From: a virus
Virus record (IMG/VR): IMGVR_UViG_3300011116_000799
Location: 1-21,514 of that record
Strand: one strand, 5' to 3'
Length of the DNA stretch: 21,514 bases
Shown: positions 6,109-13,108 of the stretch, in pieces
How positions within the stretch are numbered: position 1 is the stretch's first letter
How the letters are laid out: each line of letters begins with the position of its first letter
Position numbers and translations under genes: made by a program
Notes under the pieces: model-generated
The model's database searches: none
What the model was told of the DNA's origin: nothing
What the model saw: the letters and a program-made list of their open reading frames with translations, nothing else

Positions 6109-6265
6109 CAGATCACCTCCCGCACCGTGTTGCTGTGGCCTTTTTTCATCAGTTCGGCCTGCATACCGATCAGCAGTACGAGCAGGCCGCCAGGCCGCGG
6201 CAGCGCTTCCGTGCGCGCCGTGATCGCGCAACCTTCTGTTCCTGTTCTTTCGTAATGGTGCTCAT
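6108..6265 (-). pseudogene. Small ORF with apparent frameshift
   Basis: The ATG overlaps the primase stop (ATGA) and has GGAGAG upstream. It reads MSTITKEQEQKVA, then continues in the same frame only as a basic, unlikely stretch to a stop at 6170. Another frame picks up right after 'KVA' with ITARTEALPRPGG, LLVLLIGMQAELMKK and ends VREVI, its stop overlapping the next ATG (TGATG). Removing two bases (or adding one) at the GCGCG near 6225 would give one ~51-aa protein with correct overlaps at both ends. It is either a real frameshift mutation, a sequencing error in a CG repeat, or programmed frameshifting. Function unknown. Confidence 0.5.
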
Positions 6266-8742
6266 GCTGTTCTCTCCGTTGTGAATGGACTTACAACAGA
6301 TAGTAATGGCCTATTCTCGTCAGCGTCAAGGAAATCTGTCGGCGGGACGTAATAGCGCGCGCTCGCGGTTCGCTCCGTCAACCAGCCGCGAGCCGTCAAC
6401 CATTTCGTGTACTCGCGCGTTTTTATGGCCCGGCCGCTTGGCGTCGAATCTAGCGACGCGCGAATCTGCGAGCCCTTGATCTTGCCGTTGAACTGATTTA
6501 CCAAGCCGCGCATCAGCTCGGGCAAAATATCATCTACTTCCGACACCACGGTGCCCACACCGCGTCTCATGTCCGCCTGGTTGAAATCGAACACGGCATC
6601 CGCAGCCTGCTCGATCAATCGTTCATAAACGCCATCCTCATCGCAGAAGCGCGCCTTCGCCTCGGCGAACAATTGCGGCGCCTCCACAACCCAGTTCGGG
6701 TCGATCCGCTGCTCGACCATGACCGGCATGAACCGGCGGTTGCCATCCTCGTCACGATTCAACTCGTGCTTGTTTGCGGTGCCGATCAGCACGAAGCGGC
6801 GGGGGTGAGGTTCCGCGCGGCGCTCATAGGGTCCACGGTATACGTCCTGGCATTCCGTAGTCCACATCTTCACGTCTTCTACGTCACGTTTTGCCATGCC
6901 GGACATTTCGCCGAGTTCGGCGATCGCGCTCACGCTCGCGGCCATCGTCATGCGGATGTCGTCACTAAACGAAATCGCCGCTGGCGGGGGCAGCCCTAAA
7001 GCGCGCGCGAGTGCGCTTACAAACCGGGACTTGCCCGTGCCACCCTTTCCGATCAGTACGGGCACGATTGGGCACGGTGCGCCGGGTTTTAGTTGGCGCA
7101 TGATGACGCCCGAGAACAGAACCTGTCCAGTGAAGGTCAACGCGTCAGACGGCATTGCGCCACACAGGTCGGTAAAGAACGTGTCCAGCCGCGGCAGCTT
7201 GTCCCATTGCGGCAGTGCGAGTACGGCATCTTTCCAGGGATCAGTGCGATTGCGGCGCGCGATCGTTTCGAGTGCGTCCTCAATCGGCTTCTTCGTTACA
7301 TTGTTACAACCAATGCGCGAAAGCGCGTCGAGCAGATCGCCCACTTCGGGCGCATCGTCCAGGTCCAGTGCGTAGGTGCTCGCGTTGAAGGCCGGTTTGC
7401 AGCCGATTTCGCGCAGCAGCAGCGAAACTCCGTGGGTGATATTCACGAGCGGCGCAGACTTCTTGCCGGCCGCTTCGGGGTACTCAACCAGTCCGCACAA
7501 CTTTTCCGCAGCCATGTCAAGCGGGGAAGCCAGATCAGCGGCGCGATCCTGCGTAAATTCGAAGAATTCTTGCAGCTTGTGAGACCAGACGCCGGGGCGG
7601 TCGTGCATCATCACGATTTCCGCTTTCGTGCAATCGCGTGGCTCAAGATCGGGACGCCAGGCATCGAATGGGTCTGCGCACTGAAACCCCAGCGATGCGG
7701 GGAGCGCGTCAACGATCTGCTGCACGGTTTGAGGGCCGATATTGTTGACGAATACGGTCCATGTTGCGGGCAGTTTGTGATCGCCGAGTGCGCGCGTAGC
7801 GAGCAAGCCCAAGCGCTCGCCCATCTGCTCATCTAACCCGCTCGCTATCGCATTCGTGCGCTGATAGTCAATTGCTATTTTCTTCGCTTCGCGGCGGCGT
7901 GCTTTCTTCGCATCGCGCTGCATGGTCGCAGCCCGGCGCGCGTCGATCTCGCGCAGCGGCGTGAGTAGCGCACAGTCGAGCAAGCCATCGGGCGAGCGCG
8001 CCTTGAGCGGCGGCCCGATGGGTCGCGTTGCACGAACGACAAACGCCTGTTCCTCGGGGACTTCGCGCACCACGCCGTCGCCGCATACGGGCGTTGCTTC
8101 GAACATGATCCGCGACGGCTGATACACGAGCGCATCCGAAAGTTGGCGGACCAGCAGCGCGCCGGACTTTGAGATTTTGATCGAACCGCGATTCGCGAGC
8201 CACTGCTCGGCCTTCATGCGCTCGGCCAAGTTTGGAATGTCAACGCCACGGGTAACGGCAAAATAGACGTGCACGCCGCGCAGGCCGCGGCCGCCGACGA
8301 ACGAGGAAGACGACGGACGCGCCGCGCGCGTGATGTGGGCTAACCAGGGATGACATGCTTCAAGTGCGTCAAGTACGGCGGCGACTGACGTGAAATCGCC
8401 TGTATCGACGTCGATATCGACCGGGCAGAGCGCGGGTCCGGTAGGCCAGTCGAATGCCTCATTGGTGCGCGCGACGGCGTTCTGTCGAAACTCCACGCCC
8501 GCGCGCGTGGTGAGCGCCGTATCCCCGACGCGCGGCACGCCGCAGGTAATTGCCTGGCGCAACGTAAGGTTGCGCAGCACAGCGTCCAGCTCGCACACAT
8601 CGGCGATTGTGCACAGCTTTGCCGTGCCTTCGGTCATATGTGCAATTGCCGTCGATTCGAGCTGGCCGTGCGCGTTGAGTGAATACCGCTTCGTCAGTTC
8701 GCAGTTGGTCGCTGCGATCTGCGTGAACGTGATTGTTGGCAT
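6262..8742 (-). CDS. Primase-helicase (prim-pol plus VirE-type ATPase)
   Basis: An 826-aa two-part replication protein. The N-terminal part has VDIDVDTGD (Asp 109, 111, 113), a metal-binding pattern of archaeo-eukaryotic-type primases, then a G-rich segment with HVYFAVTRG. The C-terminal part is a superfamily 3-like/VirE (virulence-associated E) ATPase. Walker A is GKGGTGKS (about 565-572), a Walker B-like acidic segment is AIAELGEMSG, and a sensor-type asparagine lies in FVLIGTANKHELNRDEDGNRR (span cited, about 655-675). It would prime and unwind phage DNA at the origin. I chose the ATG at 8742 because upstream codons (TTG at 8793) overlap the inverted repeat at 8776-8823. No strong ribosome binding site is seen. 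It is followed by two small overlapping ORFs. Confidence 0.85.
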   Translation of the reverse strand: MPTITFTQIAATNCELTKRYSLNAHGQLESTAIAHMTEGTAKLCTIADVCELDAVLRNLTLRQAITCGVPRVGDTALTTRAGVEFRQNAVARTNEAFDWPTGPALCPVDIDVDTGDFTSVAAVLDALEACHPWLAHITRAARPSSSSFVGGRGLRGVHVYFAVTRGVDIPNLAERMKAEQWLANRGSIKISKSGALLVRQLSDALVYQPSRIMFEATPVCGDGVVREVPEEQAFVVRATRPIGPPLKARSPDGLLDCALLTPLREIDARRAATMQRDAKKARRREAKKIAIDYQRTNAIASGLDEQMGERLGLLATRALGDHKLPATWTVFVNNIGPQTVQQIVDALPASLGFQCADPFDAWRPDLEPRDCTKAEIVMMHDRPGVWSHKLQEFFEFTQDRAADLASPLDMAAEKLCGLVEYPEAAGKKSAPLVNITHGVSLLLREIGCKPAFNASTYALDLDDAPEVGDLLDALSRIGCNNVTKKPIEDALETIARRNRTDPWKDAVLALPQWDKLPRLDTFFTDLCGAMPSDALTFTGQVLFSGVIMRQLKPGAPCPIVPVLIGKGGTGKSRFVSALARALGLPPPAAISFSDDIRMTMAASVSAIAELGEMSGMAKRDVEDVKMWTTECQDVYRGPYERRAEPHPRRFVLIGTANKHELNRDEDGNRRFMPVMVEQRIDPNWVVEAPQLFAEAKARFCDEDGVYERLIEQAADAVFDFNQADMRRGVGTVVSEVDDILPELMRGLVNQFNGKIKGSQIRASLDSTPSGRAIKTREYTKWLTARGWLTERTASARYYVPPTDFLDADENRPLLSVVSPFTTERTA

Positions 8743-8775
8743 GTGTGCGAATGGTCGGGGTGAACGGTCAACAGA

Positions 8776-8823
8776 TTTTGATAGCTTTGTCAAATTTTGT
8801 CTAATAGCTTGTGGCTATCAAAA
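8776..8823. promoter_or_regulatory. 10-bp inverted repeat upstream of primase
   Basis: TTTTGATAGC (8776-8785) and GCTATCAAAA (8814-8823) are perfect inverted arms 28 bases apart, in an AT-rich stretch that contains the end of the 121-aa gene and the primase leader. It may be an operator or an mRNA hairpin that controls primase translation. A TTGACA lies between the arms on the minus strand, but I see no matching -10. Confidence 0.5.
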
Positions 8824-9166
8824 ACCCGGCGCGAGCGCAGGCGCTACCGAGCGCGCTTAGTTCTTTCATCAGCTCAGCGTGCGCGCGCTCCGCAACGAAA
8901 CGCGCGAATTGCCCGCAATGGGGCAAGGCTTCTTCGGGCACGCTCCAAAATTGTGTGTCGTGGTACGCATAACCCGAACGATATTTCCACGCGTGTGCAC
9001 CACCGTGTTCGTCACAACGTAATTCCAGAAAACGCCGCACGCGGCCGCCGTTGCGGTTGCGCGCCGAGTAGTGCGCGCGAAAGTGACATTCGCCACCTTC
9101 CTGGCGAACACTGAATGTGTGCAGGCTACCCCGCGCAGGATTGACGATAAGTTCGAGAATTTCCAT
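8801..9166 (-). CDS. Unknown 121-aa early protein
   Basis: Starts at MEILELIVNPARG, with GGAG seven bases before ATG. A longer frame exists to 9190, but the internal start has the ribosome binding site. It has a beta-rich N-terminal half (LHTFSVRQ, ECHFRAHYSARN), a middle with several aromatics (YRSGYAYHDTQFW) and a helical C-terminus with scattered Cys. It is the first gene of the leftward replication operon and lies just behind a candidate promoter. No family recognised. Confidence 0.65.
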   Translation of the reverse strand: MEILELIVNPARGSLHTFSVRQEGGECHFRAHYSARNRNGGRVRRFLELRCDEHGGAHAWKYRSGYAYHDTQFWSVPEEALPHCGQFARFVAERAHAELMKELSALGSACARAGFLIATSY

Positions 9167-9189
9167 TTGTACTCCGGTTAGTGTGCCCA

Positions 9190-9219
9190 ATCATATGACA
9201 AAACACTACCGAACTGCAA
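9190..9219 (-). promoter_or_regulatory. Leftward early promoter
   Basis: On the minus strand TTGCAG (9219-9214) and TATGAT (9195-9190) are 18 bases apart; the -10 matches the sigma-70 consensus in 5 of 6 positions. It would start transcription about 15 bases upstream of the 121-aa gene start. A TGACA motif at 9196-9200 abuts the -10. Confidence 0.6.
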
Positions 9220-9282
9220 GGGGTGCCGCGCGCCCGCTATCGAGTGCTCGCTTAGTGACAAGATGACATGACAATATATGTT

Positions 9283-9334
9283 TTCACTTAGTATGCGAGA
9301 CTCAAAAATGATCTAATTCCTCTCTTTAAGTGAA
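9283..9334. repeat. Inverted repeat TTCACTTA / TAAGTGAA
   Basis: Perfect 8-bp arms at 9283-9290 and 9327-9334, 36 bases apart, inside the AT-rich control region. They may be paired operator half-sites or part of an origin structure. Confidence 0.45.
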
Positions 9335-9407
9335 TATGGCTTTATGGAGTCTATATAGAAATGACATTGTCAGCCCGTCATTTTGTCACGAATAGCACGG
9401 GCGTTCG

Positions 9408-9436
9408 TTGCGCCTTTGCGAAGTTCGCGTTAAACT
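9408..9436 (+). promoter_or_regulatory. Rightward promoter for DUF2800 gene
   Basis: TTGCGC (9408-9413) and TAAACT (9431-9436) are 17 bases apart. The -35 is weak, but the -10 and spacing match other candidate promoters here (5826, 12918). The expected start lies about 28 bases before the gene at 9470. Confidence 0.5.
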
Positions 9437-9469
9437 TGCGCGACACTCACACGTAAAGGACGTAACAAC

Positions 9470-10657
9470 ATGTCAAACCCCGTAGTTGTGCACTCAAAAC
9501 TGTCGTTTTCGGGCCGCGCGCGCTGGCGCGCTTGTCCGATTTCGGTCCAATTGTCCGCAGGCATGCCCGACAAGTCGGGGCCAGACGCCGAGGAGGGGAC
9601 GCGCGCGCACGCCGTTGCGGAGTGGTACGTGCGCCAACTCGGAACGGCATATGGTCTGCCGCCCGCTACGGACGCGATGATGCAAGAAGCGCCGTTGCAG
9701 GACTTTCCCGAAGGTTTTGACCCGAAAGGCAAGACGTTGGAGAACTGGAACGAGGAACTGCGCGCGAACGGCAGGCTATATCGTGAGTTCATCCTATCGC
9801 GCATCCCTGCCGGTGAGCAGGCGTTTGTATCGCTCGAGCAGAAGGTGCGCGCAAAGTCGATCAGCGAGTACCTATTCGGCACAGCCGACTGCCTGATCTG
9901 GCTTCCGCGTCTGCGCAAGCTGATCGTCGTAGACTACAAGTATGGCTTCATGGAAGTAGAGATTGGCGACGAGCGCAGCGCTAATCCGCAGCTGGCCGCA
10001 TACGCCGTTGCCGCTCTCGATCAATGCACGCTCGATGCCGAAGGCGGAGTCCAGCTTGCGGTGTTCCAGCCGAGGCGCATATTCGGCAAGTCGGCGCAGA
10101 CGCTCGACTTGCCGTTCTCTTGGGTGCAGGCCGAGCGCGCCGCACTCGCGCGCGAAGTTGCCGCCGTCGCAGCCGGTGGGGAACCGAATCCGGGAGTGCA
10201 CTGCCGCTACTGCAAGGGCAAGTCGAAGTGTCAGCCAGTGCACAATGCCCTTGCGGCTGGAATACAGGCCCATAGCGGCGCTCTCGATCTGTTGGCTATA
10301 CCCAAGGATGACTTGATCACTTTGTGGGCTGCTCGAGCCGCTTTTAAAGCTTTCTGGGAAGATGTCGAAGAACTGATCGAACAGGAAGCCAAGGCGGGCA
10401 ACCCGCGCTTGATGGTGAAAGAGACGAAAGGCCGCCAGATATGGGCCGATCAGGAGGCCGCCACGCTCACGTTGCTCGCGCTCGGGCGTACGGACCTGCT
10501 AAAACCAGGTAACGTCGGCGACTGCGCGCCGCACCTGCCCGACGACTGGAAAGCGCAGTTGATCCGCACTAGTGCGCCGTCGCGCTCAATCCGCCTTGCG
10601 ACGGGTGTGCCGCCGTCCGAAGTTGCCGCGACTTTCGCAAAATATGCTAAGAAGTAG
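9470..10657 (+). CDS. DUF2800 RecB/Cas4-like nuclease
   Basis: A 395-aa protein of the DUF2800 family, usually paired with DUF2815 in phages. The N-terminal SFSGRARWRACPISVQLSAG and the EEGTRAHAVAEW segment are family hallmarks. DYK (155-157), preceded by hydrophobic residues, is the D-x-K part of a PD-(D/E)xK nuclease core. Cysteines in CRYCKGKSKC (245, 248, 254) resemble the C-terminal Fe-S cluster ligands of Cas4/AddB-type nucleases. It probably processes DNA ends for recombination or replication. The start has AAAGGA upstream. It stands first in the rightward recombination set; the partner ssDNA-binding gene follows after a promoter and structured leader. Confidence 0.85.
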   Translation: MSNPVVVHSKLSFSGRARWRACPISVQLSAGMPDKSGPDAEEGTRAHAVAEWYVRQLGTAYGLPPATDAMMQEAPLQDFPEGFDPKGKTLENWNEELRANGRLYREFILSRIPAGEQAFVSLEQKVRAKSISEYLFGTADCLIWLPRLRKLIVVDYKYGFMEVEIGDERSANPQLAAYAVAALDQCTLDAEGGVQLAVFQPRRIFGKSAQTLDLPFSWVQAERAALAREVAAVAAGGEPNPGVHCRYCKGKSKCQPVHNALAAGIQAHSGALDLLAIPKDDLITLWAARAAFKAFWEDVEELIEQEAKAGNPRLMVKETKGRQIWADQEAATLTLLALGRTDLLKPGNVGDCAPHLPDDWKAQLIRTSAPSRSIRLATGVPPSEVAATFAKYAKK

Positions 10658-10686
10658 TTGACAAACGAACCAGCTAACACTAAAGT
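10658..10686 (+). promoter_or_regulatory. Promoter for ssDNA-binding gene
   Basis: TTGACA (10658-10663) and TAAAGT (10681-10686) with a 17-base spacer. The full consensus -35 begins right after the DUF2800 stop codon. It gives a leader of about 93 bases before the DUF2815 start. Confidence 0.7.
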
Positions 10687-10695
10687 TTGGCTCAT

Positions 10696-10751
10696 GGCGC
10701 AGCACGATTGGTAAGAAGACCAAACGGCAGTAACGGGTAGGGTGTTGCGCC
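10696..10751 (+). promoter_or_regulatory. Structured 5' leader of the DUF2815 mRNA
   Basis: GGCGCAGCAC (10696-10705) can pair with GTGTTGCGCC (10742-10751) over 10 bp with one G-U pair. Inside it, TTGGT (10708-10712) pairs with ACCAA (10719-10723). The outer stem begins a few bases after the predicted transcription start, as expected for a folded leader. Autoregulation by the ssDNA-binding product, or mRNA stabilisation, is possible. No known riboswitch class recognised. Confidence 0.45.
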
Positions 10752-10785
10752 GTACCTTTAACCTTTTATCTGGGAAACTTTGAAC

Positions 10786-11448
10786 ATGGCTCTCGATCAA
10801 CACGTTGCAATCCTCGCGCACTCCTCGCTAGACGTTCCGCGCGTCAACCGCCTCAATCCCCAAAAACCCGCATCGTTCTATGCACAGATCGCTTTTCCGC
10901 CCGCCGCCGGCGCCGACCTGCACGCGCTCGCAGCGGCAGTCGCGCCGGGCGGCAACTTCGCGGGTCTTGAAGTCGGCGTGAAGACGAATGGTCAACTTGC
11001 GAAGCCGTTGCCGGGAATTCCGGCAGACTGGTTCGTGATACGCGCGTCAACGCAGTTCGCCCCGTACGTCGTGGACGGCGCCGGCAACCATTTGGACCAG
11101 AACAATCCGGCAAATCACGGCGTCATCAGGTTCGTGTTCTACGCGGGCAAAAAGGTACGTGCGGCGCTGTCGGCATACTTCTGGACTCACCCGGCAACCG
11201 GCAAGCGCGGTATTTCGTTCAACCTGCAAGGACTCATGGCGTCTGACGACAGCGAGCGGCTGAACATCGGCCCGGGTACGATCGTCAACGCGTTTGCTCA
11301 GTACGCCGATCCGAGCAAGGCCGCAGGCTTCACCGCAACACCGGGTGCGAATGCGCAAACGGTCGAAACGCAGCAGACGCAAGCGGCGAGTGCGAACCCT
11401 TTCGCGCAGCAGACGCAAGCGGCGGCTAATCCGTTCACGGCCGCGTAA
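10786..11448 (+). CDS. DUF2815 ssDNA-binding protein
   Basis: A 220-aa protein of the DUF2815 family (phage ssDNA-binding, OB-fold type). It has an early SFYAQIAFPP strand, an FAGLEVGVKTNG segment, 'P..PADWFVIRAST' and a PGTIVNAFAQYA-like strand near residue 165. The C-terminal ~40 residues are a low-complexity Gln/Ala tail with two NPFAQ/NPFTA repeats, comparable to flexible partner-binding tails of SSBs. The ATG at 10786 is preferred to the TTG two codons upstream, with GGGAA upstream. It coats ssDNA and would work with the DUF2800 nuclease. A strong terminator follows at 11484. Confidence 0.85.
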   Translation: MALDQHVAILAHSSLDVPRVNRLNPQKPASFYAQIAFPPAAGADLHALAAAVAPGGNFAGLEVGVKTNGQLAKPLPGIPADWFVIRASTQFAPYVVDGAGNHLDQNNPANHGVIRFVFYAGKKVRAALSAYFWTHPATGKRGISFNLQGLMASDDSERLNIGPGTIVNAFAQYADPSKAAGFTATPGANAQTVETQQTQAASANPFAQQTQAAANPFTAA

Positions 11449-11483
11449 GCGACGAAGTATCGCTCTGCGACACGCATTAAACA

Positions 11484-11510
11484 AAGCCCGCTTCGGCGGG
11501 CTTCCTCTTC
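11484..11510 (+). terminator. Rho-independent terminator after DUF2815
   Basis: AAGCCCGC (11484-11491), a TTCG tetraloop and GCGGGCTT (11496-11503), followed by CCTCTTC. A perfect 8-bp stem with a stable UUCG loop, 35 bases after the stop codon. Confidence 0.85.
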
Positions 11511-11528
11511 CCCGCTAGCGTTACATTG

Positions 11529-11537
11529 TGTTAATAT
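11529..11537 (+). promoter_or_regulatory. Extended -10 promoter, possible leaderless start
   Basis: TGTTAATAT (11529-11537) fits an extended -10 (TGn plus TAATAT) and ends six bases before the methyltransferase ATG, where transcription would normally begin. No -35 and no ribosome binding site are seen for that ATG, which together suggest a leaderless transcript. Confidence 0.45.
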
Positions 11538-11543
11538 CGCGCT

Positions 11544-12584
11544 ATGACAGCTTATTACAATGAGGTTGACCCCTACGCCGCGCAGTGGTTGCGCAACCTT
11601 ATCGAAGCCGGCCACATCGCTTACGGAGTGGTCGATGAACGGAGCATCGAAGATGTACGACCTGACGAAATCGCGGGATACACCCAATGTCACTTCTTCG
11701 CCGGAATCGGTGTCTGGTCGCACGCGCTTCGACGCGCAGGCTGGCCTGACGATCGACCTGTTTGGACCGGTTCCTGTCCGTGCCAACCTTTCAGCGCGGC
11801 AGGCAAAGGAGCTGGGTTTGATGACGAGCGGCACCTCTGGCCTGCGTGGTACTGGCTCATCGGCGAGTGCCGACCTCCAGTCGTCTTTGGAGAACAGGTT
11901 GCGAGTTCGGCTGTCGATCCTTGGATCGACCTTGTACACGCTGACGTGGAAGCGCTGGACTACCACTTCGGGTGTGTCCCGTTCCCGTCTGCGGGCGGTG
12001 GTGCTCCGCACATCCGCGATCGAGCTTTCTGGCTGGCCTACGCCAACGGCCGCGCTCGCCGAGAAAGGCGTGCGCACATTCGAAGGGGGCTTGATGGAAG
12101 CGATGCGCAGTCATGGTCCGGATCTGGCTGCAACGGTATGTCTGGCCGGCTGGCCGACTCCGACGGTGAGCAACGCGGAGGGATCACAGTCGTTCGCGGG
12201 ACTGAGCTCGACGGGCAAGACGCCGGACGGCCGCAAGGTTGCGGTGAGCCTGAATCACGTGGCGCAGTTCGCGGGCTGGCCGACGCCCACAACAACGGAT
12301 GCGTTGCGCAAGCCAGCGGCGCAGTTCTCGACGACGAACATCACGTTGAACCATGCAGCCGCGCTGCTAAAGGACAACCCGATGCCGGCCCGACTAACAG
12401 CTTCTGGCGAGCTGCTGACTGGCTCCTCTGCCGGGATGGAAAGTGGCGGGCGGTTGAACCCGGCGCATTCCCGTTGGCTGATGGGACTCCCGCGAGAGTG
12501 GGACGATTGCGCGCCTACGGAAACGCGATCAACGCGCAAGCCGCGAAAGTCTTCATCGAAAGCGTAATGGACTGCACCCCTTGA
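11544..12584 (+). CDS. DNA cytosine-C5 methyltransferase
   Basis: A 346-aa enzyme that would methylate cytosine C5 in DNA using S-adenosylmethionine. Conserved blocks are in the usual order: motif I FAGIG (52-56), motif [11 protein letters not shown] with catalytic Cys 80, motif VI as GEQV (116-119, Gln in place of the usual Asn), motif VIII-like HIRDR (156-160), and motif X with GNAI near residue 322. Between VIII and X lies the variable target-recognition region, with three LADSDG-like repeats (about 164, 203, 245). There is no ribosome binding site; an extended -10 sits six bases upstream. A second long gene is nested in the +1 frame from 11635 to 12567. The stop overlaps the RusA start (TTGA). 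It may protect phage DNA from host restriction. Confidence 0.9.
   Translation: MTAYYNEVDPYAAQWLRNLIEAGHIAYGVVDERSIEDVRPDEIAGYTQCHFFAGIGVWSHALRRAGWPDDRPVWTGSCPCQPFSAAGKGAGFDDERHLWPAWYWLIGECRPPVVFGEQVASSAVDPWIDLVHADVEALDYHFGCVPFPSAGGGAPHIRDRAFWLAYANGRARRERRAHIRRGLDGSDAQSWSGSGCNGMSGRLADSDGEQRGGITVVRGTELDGQDAGRPQGCGEPESRGAVRGLADAHNNGCVAQASGAVLDDEHHVEPCSRAAKGQPDAGPTNSFWRAADWLLCRDGKWRAVEPGAFPLADGTPARVGRLRAYGNAINAQAAKVFIESVMDCTP
11635..12567 (+). CDS. Protein nested in the methyltransferase gene (+1 frame)
   Basis: A 310-aa ORF lying wholly within the methyltransferase gene in another frame of the same strand. I chose ATG 11635 because GGAG lies six bases upstream, although the frame is open from 11560. 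The product has features I recognise from a family of phage and prophage proteins found beside such methyltransferases. These are IDLFGPV..., [29 protein letters not shown], three GWPTPT motifs (residues 133, 172, 214), and an [16 protein letters not shown] ending (from 274) like the C-terminal segment of some phage DNA methylases. Function is not known; target recognition or partnership with the methyltransferase is a guess. Keeping all these blocks while the other frame keeps all its own motifs argues that both are translated. Confidence 0.7.
   Translation: MNGASKMYDLTKSRDTPNVTSSPESVSGRTRFDAQAGLTIDLFGPVPVRANLSARQAKELGLMTSGTSGLRGTGSSASADLQSSLENRLRVRLSILGSTLYTLTWKRWTTTSGVSRSRLRAVVLRTSAIELSGWPTPTAALAEKGVRTFEGGLMEAMRSHGPDLAATVCLAGWPTPTVSNAEGSQSFAGLSSTGKTPDGRKVAVSLNHVAQFAGWPTPTTTDALRKPAAQFSTTNITLNHAAALLKDNPMPARLTASGELLTGSSAGMESGGRLNPAHSRWLMGLPREWDDCAPTETRSTRKPRKSSSKA
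12031..12292 (+). repeat. Three dispersed dual-frame repeats
   Basis: Related 19-base units at 12031-12049, 12148-12166 and 12274-12292 share GGCTGGCC followed by a C-rich GAC/CCGAC part. In the methyltransferase frame they encode LAYANG, LADSDG and LADAHN; in the nested frame they encode GWPTPT each time. They are spaced 117 and 126 bases apart, both multiples of three, so both frames keep phase. Confidence 0.8.
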
Positions 12585-12943
12585 AAAACCTGACGCTTAG
12601 ACTGCCCTTCCCCCCGTCCCTGAACCGCATCTGGCGCGCGGTTCAAGGGCGCGTTGTGCTGGCGGCAGCGGCGCGCGAGTGGAAAGCGGCCGCCGTCAAT
12701 TTGCTGCCGCGCGGGCGCGTTGCCGCGCCGCTCGAAGGCCGCCTGGTCGTCACGCTGCTACTCTGCCCGCCAGCGAAATACGGCAAGCGCAAGTGGGACG
12801 TTGCGAACCGCGAGAAATTGCTCGCGGATTTCCTCACCGAACAGCGAATCTGGTTAGACGATTCGCAGATCGATACTTGGCTGATCGTGCGCGGCGAACC
12901 TTCGGACAGGGGTTATGTTGACATTTTGATATCCTCGTATTAA
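12581..12943 (+). CDS. rusA: RusA-type Holliday junction resolvase
   Basis: A 120-aa protein of the RusA family. The N-terminal LRLPFPPSLNRIWR matches the typical 'PPSLN-x-x-W' opening. The acidic active-site region is WDVANREKLLADFL followed by IWLDDSQID, giving the D-x-x-N-x-x-K and DDSQI pattern. It would cut four-way junctions formed in phage recombination or branched replicating DNA before packaging. The start is TTG overlapping the methyltransferase stop (TTGA), with no good ribosome binding site, so translation is probably coupled. A promoter for the next transcript lies inside its 3' end. Confidence 0.9.
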   Translation: MKNLTLRLPFPPSLNRIWRAVQGRVVLAAAAREWKAAAVNLLPRGRVAAPLEGRLVVTLLLCPPAKYGKRKWDVANREKLLADFLTEQRIWLDDSQIDTWLIVRGEPSDRGYVDILISSY

Positions 12944-12946
12944 ACT
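12918..12946 (+). promoter_or_regulatory. Promoter inside the 3' end of rusA
   Basis: TTGACA (12918-12923) and TAAACT (12941-12946) with a 17-base spacer. The start would be near 12953, about 20 bases before the stem-loop element at 12973. Confidence 0.65.
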
Positions 12947-12952
12947 TCGCTC

Positions 12953-13108
12953 AACTTGAACGAGGTACATCAGGGGGACGGCTCATTGCCGCCATCGCGC
13001 TTTTGCGCGCGCATCGACAGCGATAGTCCGTCGGCGTACCCCCGGCCTCGTGTCGGGCGCGCATATGTGCATGTCTACCTGGAAATTCTGATTGACAAAC
13101 CGTTGTAA
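12953..13108 (+). ncRNA. Possible structured RNA or leader
   Basis: GGGGG (12973-12977) can pair with CCCCC (13039-13043), and ACGG (12978-12981) with CCGT (13028-13031), leaving a CGGCGTA bulge. An inner GCGC/TTTT/GCGC hairpin lies near 12997. The right side TCGGCGTACCCCC is identical to 1159-1171. It starts just after a good promoter. A 50-codon frame from TTG 12956 to TAA 13108 also covers it, but without a ribosome binding site or recognisable product, so I lean to RNA. It is not a tRNA (no T-arm or anticodon pattern). The rest of 12944-13149 holds only this element and the promoter at 13092. Confidence 0.35.

Larger units (their letters stand above)
9196..9475. promoter_or_regulatory. 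AT-rich divergent control region with TGACA motifs
   Basis: This is the only long noncoding and AT-rich stretch in the window, between the leftward replication operon and the rightward recombination genes. TGACA occurs at 9196, 9256, 9264, 9269 and 9362, and its complement TGTCA at 9368, 9384 and 9471. Three of the direct copies are packed within 18 bases, and 9362-9372 is the palindrome TGACATTGTCA. It is probably a regulator binding region and could be a replication origin, being next to the primase operon. Which of these it is cannot be told from sequence. Confidence 0.55.

Noticed and set aside
5851-6231. Longer version of the 85-aa ORF starting at TTG 6231
   Set aside because: The ATG at 6108 has a near-perfect ribosome binding site and overlaps the preceding stop; the upstream part is the wrong frame of another small gene.
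7093-7836. Long plus-strand open frame inside the primase-helicase gene
   Set aside because: It is antisense to a gene with clear motifs, has no ribosome binding site or recognisable domain, and long antisense frames are common in GC-rich DNA.
11298-12077. Minus-strand 259-aa open frame across the methyltransferase start
   Set aside because: It crosses the DUF2815 terminator and promoter region and shows no domain; an antisense shadow is the simpler reading.
12973-13043. tRNA gene
   Set aside because: The G5/C5 stem resembles an acceptor stem, but there is no T-arm (GTTCGA-type) and no anticodon arm with the right spacing.
12956-13108. 50-aa ORF starting at TTG 12956
   Set aside because: It has no ribosome binding site and no recognisable product, and it overlaps a stem-loop element and a promoter. 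Kept only as a caveat to the RNA call.
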